The position numbers and the translations under genes are program-made. The notes beneath the pieces are model-generated. The model was not told the DNA's origin. It ran no database searches and was given only the letters and a program-made list of their open reading frames with translations. Of a stretch of 64,000 bases of DNA, positions 32,786 to 44,262 are shown piece by piece. Within the stretch, counting starts at the first letter, position 1. Each line of letters begins with the position of its first letter. Source of the DNA: Paramacrobiotus metropolitanus (lineage: Eukaryota > Tardigrada > Eutardigrada > Parachela > Macrobiotidae); contig NW_026570265.1 of the NCBI RefSeq assembly GCF_019649055.1, positions 620,001-684,000 of the forward strand, written 5' to 3'.

Positions 32786-33196
32786 TGCACCTCAACGGTT
32801 TCCTTCTTTTTTTGCTACTATAAATCACAAAATTTAATATTAGTGTTTAGCACAAAAATTTAGCCATCCTTTGGATGTTTTATCAACATGCCATTCCCGG
32901 ATGAACAAAATTCTGTAAAGCGCCGGCGTACTGTTCTCGGGGTGGTGCGTTTTTCATAAAATAATGGAACAAAATAAAGCATAGCACCCAGACCACCGCA
33001 CACAGTTCTGGAATGGACAGCAGGACAGGTACCGCACATACAATAAGACTGTTTGTTAACAGGCTACGCAGTCTAGCATGAACTGAAATCCAAGTTGTGT
33101 TAAAATTCAAAGAGCTCTAAATTGGCCGCAAGTATCACAGACTGGAATTACTGTGTGCAAATCTGCAAATCCAAATGATATTCTGTCAGTTGCGAC

Positions 33197-35011
33197 TCAT
33201 AACAACTTTAAATGGCCGGTTATCTTGTCAATTGCAGTCACTTCACCAGGACCGATTGCGCAAACAGTAACACTTCCGGCAGCAATCTGCGTCCGGCCAG
33301 CATCGCGCACAACGTACGTATTTAAACCAGAGTTTTTCGCGTTCTGCGCCAGTGTAATGAGGGTCGTCTCATCGGGTACTTTCAGTGCAATCTTGGCTTG
33401 TCCACTTCTTTTCCATGATCGCAGATGGATGTCCTTCCGGTGAATGGCTTCTTCATACGCTCCTAGCGCAGCATGTGCACATTGCGCGGCCATTTTGCCT
33501 TTACCCATCTCCAAGTCCATCCGCACCAGGAACACCATTTTACAATCCCGCTGCACTGCTTTCGATCTCGTTCGCGGTCGGGAATGTGAAGGCCGGTCCG
33601 TATTCTACAAGATGAAACACCCCGTAAGGCGACGTAAGCAAACCTAGAGGACAACAGTTATAGTAAGTACTGCAATTACTAATTACCGTACGTCACCAAA
33701 ACATACGGTAGTCAAAGTGACAAAAATTGTCTTTAATAAGAACTGAGTCTAGACTATTTCGATCAAAATTACGGAGATGATAAAAACCATTTTGTCAGCG
33801 GCGTGGATTTTCGCCAATGGTAAATTACAGTTTAAACGAGTGCAGTTTTTAACCACTTTTTAAAACTGCATTTTTCTAAGTACTTTTTTTTTAAAACTGC
33901 AGTTTTCAAACCAGCCAATTACTAAAACATCTGAAAGTTACCTTTAAAGAAATACTTAAAAGAAGTTTCCTTGGATTACATACATGATATCCGAACTGTA
34001 TTGTAACCATCAAAGTCCAGGAATGTTTCAACTTAAATTATTATAGAAAAATTTTATAATTTCAACTCCTTACTCCTACAGACTTAATGGTCATTACGTT
34101 CCTTTGCAATGAAAGTTGTCATCGCGCTAAGTGACCAACGATAGGTCTTACGCAAATGTTATGACTTTAACAGAAATTTTCATCATTTCCTGTAGATAAA
34201 GATAATAACACCGCCACTGTAAACCTAAAACCACAGATCGATCAAAATTAAGAGAAGAGTACGTGAACTGTATTCGTGACTGCAGATAAGTACTATGCAT
34301 GAAAAAGTATCGAACTTTGCGAACACGACGGACGAACCTCATCAGTTTCGCCTTCGGAAGTGTCAGTCCATTCTTCCATAATCAATGGAGACGTGGTACC
34401 TCGTTTGCCCAGAATGGACGGGTTCGGAAGAACCTTAGTCTTAGGATCTGAAAATATTAATAGCTGATCTCAAATCACAGTCACTTCGTAAATGTTGCGA
34501 TAGATAATACACCGTGACTGTGTAACTTTATATCTGTTGTGCGATCACAGCGAAATCCAAGTGCACACGTGGTCATTAACTTGTGAATAAAGGATTCCAG
34601 ATCGCGAAACAAATTACATAATTTACAATAATTAATTAACTTTACAATTGATTACAGTACTTTGGCTGTGCCTGTAATCATCAACAGATCAATCAAAATT
34701 TAACCATTGACAGTACTGTTTAGTAGCAGAATGTTTTCGTCCTTATTTTCCTTAACAACGACGCAGACATCGAGAAAGCGAAGAAAGTTTAAGAATTATC
34801 CCGTCATAAAAGCTTTATGTAATTATGAGCTAATGAATGGGAAAGCGTGAAACTAATGAAATTCCTCTTGATTCTCACCTCGAACTTTAGGCATGAACGC
34901 AGCCTGTCTTCCTCGCACCAGCCAGCCAAGAAAGGCGCCTCCGACAAGACCACCAATAAAAATCCCCAAATGAACTTCCGTATGCCCGGAAGAAAGCGTC
35001 CACTGCGGCAT
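33197..35011 (-). CDS. PTRH2: Peptidyl-tRNA hydrolase 2 (PTRH2/Bit1)
   Basis: Hydrolyses peptidyl-tRNA; in animals it is anchored in the mitochondrial outer membrane and linked to anoikis signalling. Three exons, 35011-34879, 34447-34338 and 33604-33197, all phase-consistent, give 216 residues. Residues about 15-35 form a membrane anchor (LGIFIGGLVGGAFLGWLV). A variable acidic linker follows, then the Pth2 domain: KMVFLVRMDLEMGKGKMAAQ, AAQCAHAALGAY, KVPDETTLITLA, DAGRTQIAAGS and the terminal DKITGHLKLL. The start is the ATG at 35011 just before the anchor, as in vertebrate PTRH2; upstream frame has no ATG. The gene lies between the two PTPMT1 paralogues and diverges from copy B. Confidence 0.96.
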
Positions 35012-35564
35012 TTGCGAATCTGCTCCGTTGAAGTTGCCCAAAGTTTTTGCGTTTGTGAGCAAAGCGATACGCGATAACGCTGCGTATTGCTTACAAATTT
35101 TTAAGCGTCCAAAGACCAAAGTGAAGAATTTTTAAAAGTTTCGTTCGTTTTCACGTACTACCGATTTATGATTTTATCGTAGCACTACTGTACTGCCATG
35201 AACGTGCTACTGGCGGGTGCCTCGTTCGCTTCATAGTATTCGGTACGGACGCTCACGTTTGGCAGTGACGTATATAACGTAAATCGCGAATCGCGATGAC
35301 GAATTACTGCAAAAACACTTTAAAAATTCACAAATAATCGTTTCAAGTTTTATTTTTAAATATTTAACTAGCTGTCTTTGCAGTGCATATCTTATTATTG
35401 TTTCATAGTTTGGATTTAACATGCTTATTGTCGTAACGTTGTTACAGCATGAGTACTAATGCAACTGGCGACAGTTGTTGCGGTTTTATTGCGACTCACA
35501 GAATTCTCGAAAGAAGAACCTGACTCTTTTTGTATGGGGTTCGTTTCACGTACTGCTTAAAGTT
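35012..35564. promoter_or_regulatory. Shared divergent promoter interval PTRH2 / PTPMT1 copy B
   Basis: The two start codons face away from each other across 553 bp, so both promoters must lie here unless 5'UTR introns extend further. I see no clear TATA box at a fitting distance. A bidirectional promoter is inferred from layout only. Confidence 0.5.
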
Positions 35565-36119
35565 ATGTCCGCACTTCGAAAAGCTTTATTTTTCCCAACG
35601 ATTCTGTACAACATTGTCGCGGATAGCATCACATCCCGCACCTGGTACAACCGGATCGATAGACACCTGGTTCTGGGCGCAATACCCTTTCGCAGCGTCT
35701 TGGAAGACCTGGCACCTACGGAGAAGATAAAGGGAATGATCTCCATGAACGAAGACTTTGAACTCAATCCGCGCTGGTATCCGACCTCAAGCGAACTGCA
35801 GCAGTTGGGTATCGAATTTCTGCGACTGCCTGTCAGCGATTACACTGGAACACCTACTCGCGAACAAATTCTGCAGGGGCTGCATTTCATAGACCAGGTA
35901 ATCAAGCGCGATAGCGAAGCCAGCATTTACATTCACTGCAAAGCGGGACGATCGAGGAGTGCCTATTTGGCTGCAGCCTACCTGATGGCCAAGCAGCAAA
36001 AAAAAGCGGATGAAGTAATAAGTTTTCTCAAAGAAAAGCGACCACAGATTTGGATTGGATCCCAGCAGACGAAAAGTCTCGAAGAGTACTATGAAGAAGC
36101 TGTTGCGCAACCGAAGTGA
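35565..36119 (+). CDS. PTPMT1: PTPMT1-like mitochondrial phosphatase, copy B (uninterrupted)
   Basis: One open frame of 184 residues from ATG (MSALRKALFFPTILYN) to TGA. It has WYNRIDRHLVLGAIPFRS, ISMNEDFELNPRWYPTS, the acid loop LPVSDYTGTPTREQ and the canonical signature HCKAGRSRSAYLAAAY with catalytic Cys and Arg. The length fits the family. It shows about 45 percent identity by eye to copy A over the catalytic core but has no intron where copy A has one. It could be a retrocopy or simply an intron difference. The frame is open further upstream to 35475; I chose the ATG that aligns with known N-termini. Confidence 0.92.
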   Translation: MSALRKALFFPTILYNIVADSITSRTWYNRIDRHLVLGAIPFRSVLEDLAPTEKIKGMISMNEDFELNPRWYPTSSELQQLGIEFLRLPVSDYTGTPTREQILQGLHFIDQVIKRDSEASIYIHCKAGRSRSAYLAAAYLMAKQQKKADEVISFLKEKRPQIWIGSQQTKSLEEYYEEAVAQPK

Positions 36120-37006
36120 ACGAGACATGATGCACGGAATGCTGAATGGGAACTAAAGCAATATCCCATTTCCCGTTTCCGTTACTGGTTCACCGGTTAG
36201 TCGAGTGTCTTAGATTCGGTGTACTGCGGCAATGTACGGATGGTGAGCTTTGCTGTGATAAGATCATTAAAATTCATGTAATGTTGTCGTGAAATATTTT
36301 TAATGTTGTTTTATTTTGCGTATGAATGTTTGTTTGATGCTTGACTATTAACGCGATATGATACTTACTTGTTTTTACCATTATGTCGTACGTATGGCTG
36401 GTACGATAAATCCTCATCGTTATGATGTTATCAACTGACTGAGTTTTCCGATTTTCTGTTAAATAGAATAATTATGATTTCCATCACATTCACTTCAGGT
36501 TTCCAAAGACCCGAAGAAAGTTGTCGGGATGAATAGGTCTAGCCGTGTTCCCCCGTTCTAAAGGTTAATATATCCTGGCCGGAACACAACACCGTGTTAT
36601 TAGCATGTGTGTAGAAAGTGTGAGACAGCACCTGCGAATTACTTACGCACAATGGCCATTTTTATGTTGCACGTAAATCCAGTATTAGAATCGACTGCGT
36701 CACTGCGGCATTGTATTAGCTATTTGACAAGTTTATTACTTTTTCCAGATGCTTAACAATTTTTGTTTATAATGAGCAGCAGCACGGTCGGCTTAAAGGC
36801 CAACAGCCAATAGATGTTGTTTAACATCTTTGGTAAAGCTAGAAGCATCTGGCCCGACTGTCCCAGGCATTGGCGAAGCCAATTAGCACAGTTTACAATT
36901 CAAAACGTTGCTGAAGAATGATGGCCGACAAATGCGAGCACTAGATTCATTAATAACCAAACGCGTTCCAGCTTAGTAGACTCTATTAACGATAAGTGGA
37001 GTGTCG
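36120..37006. other. Convergent spacer between PTPMT1 copy B and the Gr-like gene
   Basis: AT-rich 3' flanks of two convergent genes. No supported exon or repeat. Confidence 0.5.
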
Positions 37007-38888
37007 TTATATTATAACCGGTCTGATTTCTCTGATGACTCGCATGAAAGGACGGGAGCTGTTATGGCACAAGGTGCCAGTTCCTGTGGATAGGTCAACC
37101 TGACTTTCCACACGTTCCATCAAAAATATCGTAAATCCGATAATTACAGCGCCAACCTGCAAAAAACCCATCCATTCAAACTTCATAAAAAGCGATATCC
37201 GACAATTACAAAGATCGTATATATCGATACCATCAAACAATAGAGATGCTGCAACTGCTATGTCAGAATATCTATATACTGGTGGTAGCCGTAGATAAGC
37301 TACATTTTGCAGTGTAGTACTAACTCGGAACTTCACGCACCAGGAAGACTTACAGAAATCACAAAAGAGCGAGTCAAATCCATAAATCCTCCCGCAGATA
37401 TTGTCAGCGGCTTCGTATAGGCTCTTTGTAGGAATGCGGCTAAGGAAATAATTTCCATATTATCGACAGCATCAGAAGGATTGTGGCTGGTGGAGGAAAG
37501 TTGTTCGGCTCTCATCATGTGCCGTTTGTGCGCCAAAGTTTGGAGGAATTCCAACGTGCATCCGCTCTTCAAATAGGTATGTAAGTATACGAAATAATTT
37601 TTCTGTCGCTAGCAATTGCTTAGAATCTCGTACATGATGATGATCATCTTGGTGTTCATATACCTGTAGCACTGTACTGCTTTATGTTAGTACTTATTGT
37701 ATTAAAAAGTGTGTAGCAGCAGCTATAGGGTTCCTACGTTATATTAAATGATAAGGTTTTTGACCCAAATGATAAGGTTTTTTTTTGGTTTTGCTAAACC
37801 CAGAAACGCTGGAGAATGAATACCTCTTCGTTCAGTTGTATTGGGAATAACGGCAACAGGAACATAATATAAAGAAAGCCCAAAATCGAGAGTACGTAAA
37901 CACAACAGGCTTCCGTTGATAACGAAGGAGTGAAAAACGATGCCAAAGTGGAAAAAACAATGCAAGCGTTTGTTAGAATACCGAGCAGAATTTGAAACGA
38001 AAATAACTGTTCATGATCGCTGCATGCTTCTATAATATCTTCGTGCAGACACCGTATTTTTAGAACATCGTTCAGAAACTGGACTCGGTTTATTTGATGA
38101 CCTTTCTTGGTATTATCATGACTTAGCTTCTCACGCAACGCGATTATCTGCTTATTAAAGATCCTGCAAAACAACCATAACACTCGGGCAAACGCACTAA
38201 TCTGGATGTACACTGCAAATGATAAAACCCCTCCCAGGAATTCTGCAAAAAAATAAAATGTGTAGCGCGCCCAAACCGGCGCTTGCAGTAGTCCGAATGG
38301 GACGGTTCGATACGCATACGACGACTTTGCAATCACTATAGCGCTGATGAATACACGTAGTCCAATTAGCAAGAACGGGATCAGGTACAAAATGACAAAT
38401 AAGATTCGATTCACCTTTTCCTGCCGACGAGTAATACGCAGTTTCGCTACTAGCGCATTCATTCGTGTCAAGTATATGCTCATGTTGCGAGATTTCAAAG
38501 CGAAAACAAAAACCGCAGTACAGTTTTTGATAAATATCAGTATATAACGCACAGATACTAGTAAGGTGACAATCCGGTTATCCGATTGCATATATGACGT
38601 CCAGAATGCCTTGTCCATAAAGAAATAGATAATATCATGTAAAAGTAACAACGCTAGAAAGGTAAATATTGTAAACGTGGTAACAACCCGCCATATGGAA
38701 ATTCTATGAAAGCGCTGGCAAAAGGTCCCGTTTTCCACTGTTTCATGACGAGGGATCAAATTAAAAAAGGTCAAAATTTGAAAGGATGGGAAAACGTTCA
38801 AAATGCGAGACGTTCGAATTACCCTATGATGTGAGGCCAGAGGAATGTTTCCTGGCGTGATGGTACGCCAAGAGAATTGCATCTGCAT
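37007..38888 (-). CDS. Gustatory-receptor-like (Gr family) 7TM chemoreceptor
   Basis: A predicted ligand-gated cation channel subunit of the insect Gr/Or superfamily (family inference). Three phase-0 exons, 38888-37824, 37566-37354 and 37156-37007, give 475 residues. Several hydrophobic helices are visible, for example FTIFTFLALLLLHDIIYFF, FVILYLIPFLLIGLRVFI and CCVYVLSILGFLYIMFLL. The C-terminal region has the family hallmark PLTISAGGFMDLTRSFVIS in exon 2, followed by a last helix VGAVIIGFTIFLMER in exon 3. The usual TYxxxxxQF motif of that helix is replaced by GFTIFLMER, so this is a divergent member. The long first exon plus short phase-0 3' exons is typical of Gr genes. The start is the first ATG; a second lies two codons on. 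Confidence 0.75.
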
Positions 38889-41008
38889 TGTTGCTGCTGT
38901 TGGACTGCAAATGTGACCCTTCCCGGATTTGAATTCTGGACTTACTACAGTAGTACGTGTATGTAGATTTATTCCTACACAGCAAAACGGTTAACTAACT
39001 GAGTAAAGCTGAAAACCTTTAAGCATGCATTTTATACTTTAAAATGGTCCGCTGCGTAAAGGTGTGCAGAGGTGTGTGTATGTGCTGTAGGTTTCACTAG
39101 CTGTGTTGTAACAATAAAGTCCCGAATCAAGTAATATGACACATTCTAATAAACTATTTTACGATTATTGAATTCCTGGCTCCGAGACAAGTGCAGATGT
39201 TCATATGTGTGCCCGGAAGTATTACCGAATAGACTTCTCGAACTACGTATAATAATAACCACACTAGTGCGACATTTTACCTGAAAATACACGACAAACG
39301 TGGCGCGGAATCAAGTTCGTACACAATACACGAAAATATGATTATACAGCGCAATGCCGTATAATCGTATATATACGAGCATATACACAGGCTACATAAA
39401 AGTATTGCCGAAATGTGAATTCGAGATGTAAAAATAGCACAGAGAACGTTACCAGTTATTGAAATTTATGTTTTGTTAATGATTTAGTAGTTATTAAACT
39501 GTAACGGGATTTCGAACTATAACGACCCAAACTTGCTGTAAAATGGGAAAGTATGCGGCGACGACCAATATTAATATGCGAGAGTCGGATTGCAACAGGA
39601 GATACTCAAACACACAGAAATGTGCCGATGCAGGGATATATATCCCTGCACATCACGTCTATAGAGATATCTCTAGACGAGCCCTTCAACCCCCTGCAAA
39701 AAGCAGCAAACATCAAACACTGCGCAATTAACAACAAATTAAAAGGATCAACAGATAACATTTTCATAAGCGTTATTATAAGGAGGACATGCCGATTGCA
39801 TGCCGACGAGCGACTACAAAATAGAAAGGTTATAAACTTTCATGGAAGTGATATAAATATTTGTTTAATGAAATATCCAAATGTTAAGACGGGGTAAGCG
39901 CGTAATAGTAATTAACCTTATGAAAGCGCGTTGTTAGCGCTTACCACGCGTCTGTCTCTCACGCGCGTCAGAGGCGGAAAAACGCCTAATAACACATATA
40001 CATCGTAGAAGACAGGAAAACGGCTGAACCGCCGCGGGTGTGGCCGCTTAAACGCGCATTTTACGCAGATTTTTTACCATAGGGATATATTCGCAATCGC
40101 ACTCACATCTGCTTAATTACATTGAGGTTTTTTGTACTCATAAATCATGGGCCATGTTTTGGTTCGATGCAGCCATTACTGAGCAAAGTTTCGAGTCTAA
40201 ACCTTCCAAGATATCGAAATATATTATATATTTCATATTATCTTGTGAAGTACATGATTTAACAAAAGAAATACCTCTGTTAGCTACGATATTAATAATT
40301 ACTGGACGCAACCACGTAAGCATGCGTAAGAAGTTCTAACGTAAGTGGAAACCTGGTTTGTTACGGTAGTATGACTAATGGTAAGATCTTCGCAGACATT
40401 TTACAAATGAGTGCAAACAGGAAATGGCTGTGCCGAGAGGTGGAAATAAATAAATTATGATCGTAAATAACAAAGTCCAAATCTGCGCTTTTGCTAAAGT
40501 CTGTAAAATTGATAGACAACTGCAAAATACCGAATACGTCATTAGTTCAATACGTATTACAAAATTTTTAATACGTGTAATTAACAATACGTATGACAAT
40601 ACCGCTTAGGAATCTTTGCTCGTTTTAAAACACGAAACTTCGCTTCAGGCGTTCATTTGGGAGTTGGGGTGGCTTTAAGGTTTGCATAGGATATACATAC
40701 GATGCATATCTGCTTTAGGTCGTATGACACATTCATTTTGCAAACGACAATGGTCAAATAACGCGATAACATGTTCATGCGCTTTTAAAAAGTGCTGTAT
40801 ACTCGTATGGCAATGGCGTATTAATTAACTGCTAAACGTTTGTGCATGTGGAAATTTGTGTGCAGCCAGATTACACTTCCACTCACAGAAAGCGGACCTT
40901 GTTGGTAAACTTAACAGTTTTACACTGGTACTACGTATCGGGATACTAACTCTGGATCTGGCTTTACATGTGATTGAATTCAAATTTATATACTTTGTAT
41001 AATCATTC
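38889..41008. other. Intergenic, divergent promoters of the Gr-like and kelch genes
   Basis: AT-rich. One overlapping pair of open frames near 39543-39897 looks non-coding to me. A run of CGCG-containing short palindromes lies around 39895-40010. No TATA box can be assigned with confidence. Confidence 0.45.
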
Positions 41009-43929
41009 ATGACGAAAAAACTAACGTCTTCTGGGCTAAAGGCAGCTGCAAACAAAGACCACGCTAAGGTGATTTCCGCTACCACATTCCAGGTTTCCAG
41101 TGTCGATTCCCCACAAACTCCCTCAGCGAGATTTCGCCATGCGTCGTGCTTCATTGAACCCTACATTTTTGTTCACGGTGGACGGTATGGATTTAGAGCG
41201 TTCCGAGATTTGTGGCGGCTGAATCTGTGTAAGGCGAGGATCTTTCGTTATTATAATTATATTTGTCTGTACATAAAATATACGAGTACTATGTATATAT
41301 ATGAGTATATACATGTGCATAAGATTTTATATACTAAAAATGAAGAGGATGGGAAATGCACCTATTTTTCAAGGAAAAAGGGATGAGTACGCGTTAATGT
41401 TGTTATCAGATAACAACACATGGGAAAAAGTTGAACCTGACAGCAGTGAATTTCCCGGACTGCAGGAGGAGCACTTTTTTGTGAAATACAAAGACGATGC
41501 ATATTTAATTGTAAATGAGAACGGATATCATAATCTCTGTCAGATCGAAGTGTGGATGCTGAACCCAGGTAAATGGCAGTATGTCATATTTATATGCCTT
41601 TACATTATTAAATTATGTAGCGGGATATAGAATAAAATATATATAAATATTGTACATTTTTATAAATCTATATGCGCGTATCAGAAATAAATAAGTATAA
41701 GAACGTATCTGCATTATCTGTCAAAAATGTAAATCGATCTGTGTCAGTACTCATCCTTTCAGGGTCGGCAACCGCAGTATAAATAAGTCCGCCGTAAAGT
41801 TCTTTTTTTTATGTGTACATACATGCATGAGTCATGCATGGAAACGAAAATTAAATCGTTTGAAATAAGTGCACAATCATAACGCAAATTTTCAGTGTGT
41901 TTTGTATTGAATGCTGATTGAAGTAAAACAGAATGGTGCAAACTTCTAAGTATGTGTCTTTACTCTTTAGTATTAATGGTCACCATCACAAGACTGAATT
42001 GAATTATCAGTAAGAACAAATTATGGTTCTTGGCTTCTTGCTAGAAATGCGTTGCGCCATATATTTATTAAAATACTCTGCAAATTTAGTTAAAAGCTAA
42101 CAATTTCCGGAATCAAAGTAATCTCTGTTTTCAAAATTAGGCAGTGTCGCATGGAGAAAATTGCGCACAGATAAACACTACGACATCCCTTTGGCAAGAA
42201 GCGGAGCAACGGGAAATATTGTGGATAAAAAGTTATATGTATTTGGCGGATTTGTAATTTTACATCAGCGACCGACTAATGCACTTCTGGAATTTGACCT
42301 TGGTAGGTAAAGCTGGCACACAGCCATACACCATAAAAACTTATTGACGTTTGTAGAGGTATACCATAAAGCACAATAATACGTACTGCACTGTTCCAGT
42401 TCCAATGATAACCATCCACTGCATATGTAATTAATCGTTCCACTGCATTTGTAATAAATTTTATGCAGTTATAAACCACACTTTTTATTTGTGTGTATAT
42501 ATGTACTATTATGTAGCGTACCACTGTACCTATATACTGTATTATTGCAATAATTATTGTCTTGTAATATTTTAAACAAGCACTCGTAGATTATGAAATT
42601 TCACAAAAGGACTATTTCTTATTTTTTTCTTATTTAATTAATGTGTAATTAATGCCAAGATATTCTTCAGTTTAATTTTGTAATTTAAGGATGGTATTCT
42701 GCTATATTAAGTAATTTACACCGGCTGTATTCTTCCAGACCAGTATAACTGGAAAACGATATGCCCGCATGAATACCCAACATCCACAGCGCCGCCACCA
42801 CTTTATTCGCATTCTTCTGTCATTTTCGAGAAGGAACTGTATGTGTTTGGGGGAACAGCAGGTTACCGAACATACAGCGCGCTATGGAAATTCTGTTTGC
42901 GTAAGTACTTTAAAACGAAATTCGGGTATTAATTGGTATTGGTTCTGTTAATAATGTAGTAGTTAGAAATTTAAAAAAATGTTTTAAGGACAGTTCCACC
43001 ATGTCTATATAAAATTTCAAAAGCATTTTCTGGGTGTGAAAGCTGAAAACTTAAAGATTTTTTTTATTGCAGGGTAATGTGATTTTACTTGCATAATATT
43101 TACGCTTTTGCAGTAATTTCAATATTTTGGAGACTATGCAGACTACTCCAATTTTTCGGAAGTTGTATCACAGTGTAACAGTATAGAGATACAAGCAAAA
43201 TTAATTTTCTACGGATGATGACAGCAGATGTCTGCAGGTAATAAATTTTGGCTGGCTGTGTCGGGAACGAAGGGTCGCTCCCCTTCGGCACGTTATGGTC
43301 ATTCGGCCATCGAAGTCGGAAATTCAATGTGGGTGTATGGTGGCCAAAATGAGCACGTCATCCATAACGACCTGTGGAGGTATGACTTTCCAAGTCGAAC
43401 ATGGACGGAATTTCAAGTAACAGGTTGCCCACCACTTGCACACCACACCGCTTTGATAAGCGCGCGGGAATACACCGATGAAAGCCGTTCCACGCATCCA
43501 GATGTCTCCAGTTACCCAAACGTCAGCCCGTTTCGCTACCCGCGTATTCTGCCAGCTGCCAGTATCCCAGATATTAGACAATACGCACGAACTATTTCCC
43601 AAGAGCCGTTAATCATTAAAAGTAAAATTAGCGACAAAGCCCGTTATCAGTATGACAACGATGCCATTGAGTTAACCGATATCAAAATCTTCGATGACCG
43701 CAATCTTACAGTCAGCACCATTTCTAATCGGGCAAAACCGATCACTGCCGCGAGAAGCACCGTCAGCACACACTCGCTGGCCGAAACGGAGTCGATAGCG
43801 GATTTTAACGCAACCGAAAACGGGAGCAGCAATACGATTTGCATGTTCCTTATTGGCGGGAACACGGCAAATGCTACTGGATTACCAAAGCCTTTAACCG
43901 TTTACACTCTGCGACTTCCTTATACCTAA
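41009..43929 (+). CDS. Kelch-repeat protein
   Basis: Five phase-consistent exons, 41009-41226, 41381-41568, 42141-42302, 42739-42900 and 43238-43929, give 473 residues. At least four kelch blades are visible by their G-G and W signatures: FVHGGRYGFRAFRDLWRLNL, LYVFGGFV, LYVFGGTAGYRTYSALWKF and WVYGGQNEHVIHNDLWRYDF with SRTWTEF. A degenerate one, FLIGGNTANATG, sits near the C-terminus after a roughly 130-residue Ser/Thr-rich linker. No BTB, F-box or membrane segment is present, so this is a free beta-propeller or adaptor. The family member cannot be named from sequence alone. Introns split the blades at G codons (phase 1), as is common in propeller genes. Confidence 0.85.
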
Positions 43930-44262
43930 ATTGCAGCGAGTCTACGAAAAATAGATTAGATATTCTAATTTTGCTCAAATTTTTATGAATTCATGAGTAT
44001 GTAAAAGCGCCGCTTGATTTTGTACAGTGTCCAAAAAAGCGATTTATGGAATTATTGAGATTTAAGAAGATAAACATCGGTAATGCAATTTAAAGTAGCC
44101 AACTTGTTACAGAGCAGATTAAGCGGTGAATCTCTGCGAGTCATAAATTTCTGATAGCGAAGCTAATTATCTCAAGGAGCAGTATCTGCTGCAGTTAACC
44201 AGTATGTATTTTCTTGACCTTTTCCCTATAAGAAGAAAGCATTTGAGAACAGTTTCAAGCAT
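43930..44262. other. Convergent spacer between kelch and guanylyl cyclase genes
   Basis: 3' flanks of both genes. Nothing else seen. Confidence 0.5.

Noticed and set aside
32883-33110. Small two-TM protein downstream of PTRH2
   Set aside because: The frame has no ATG before its hydrophobic part, and an upstream TTTCAG acceptor cannot be joined in phase to PTRH2 exon 2. It remains possible as a terminal exon of something unseen.
39543-39897. Overlapping 62- and 114-codon open frames between the Gr-like and kelch genes
   Set aside because: Two frames are open at once over the same bases, and neither translation shows a domain, membrane segment or splice partner.
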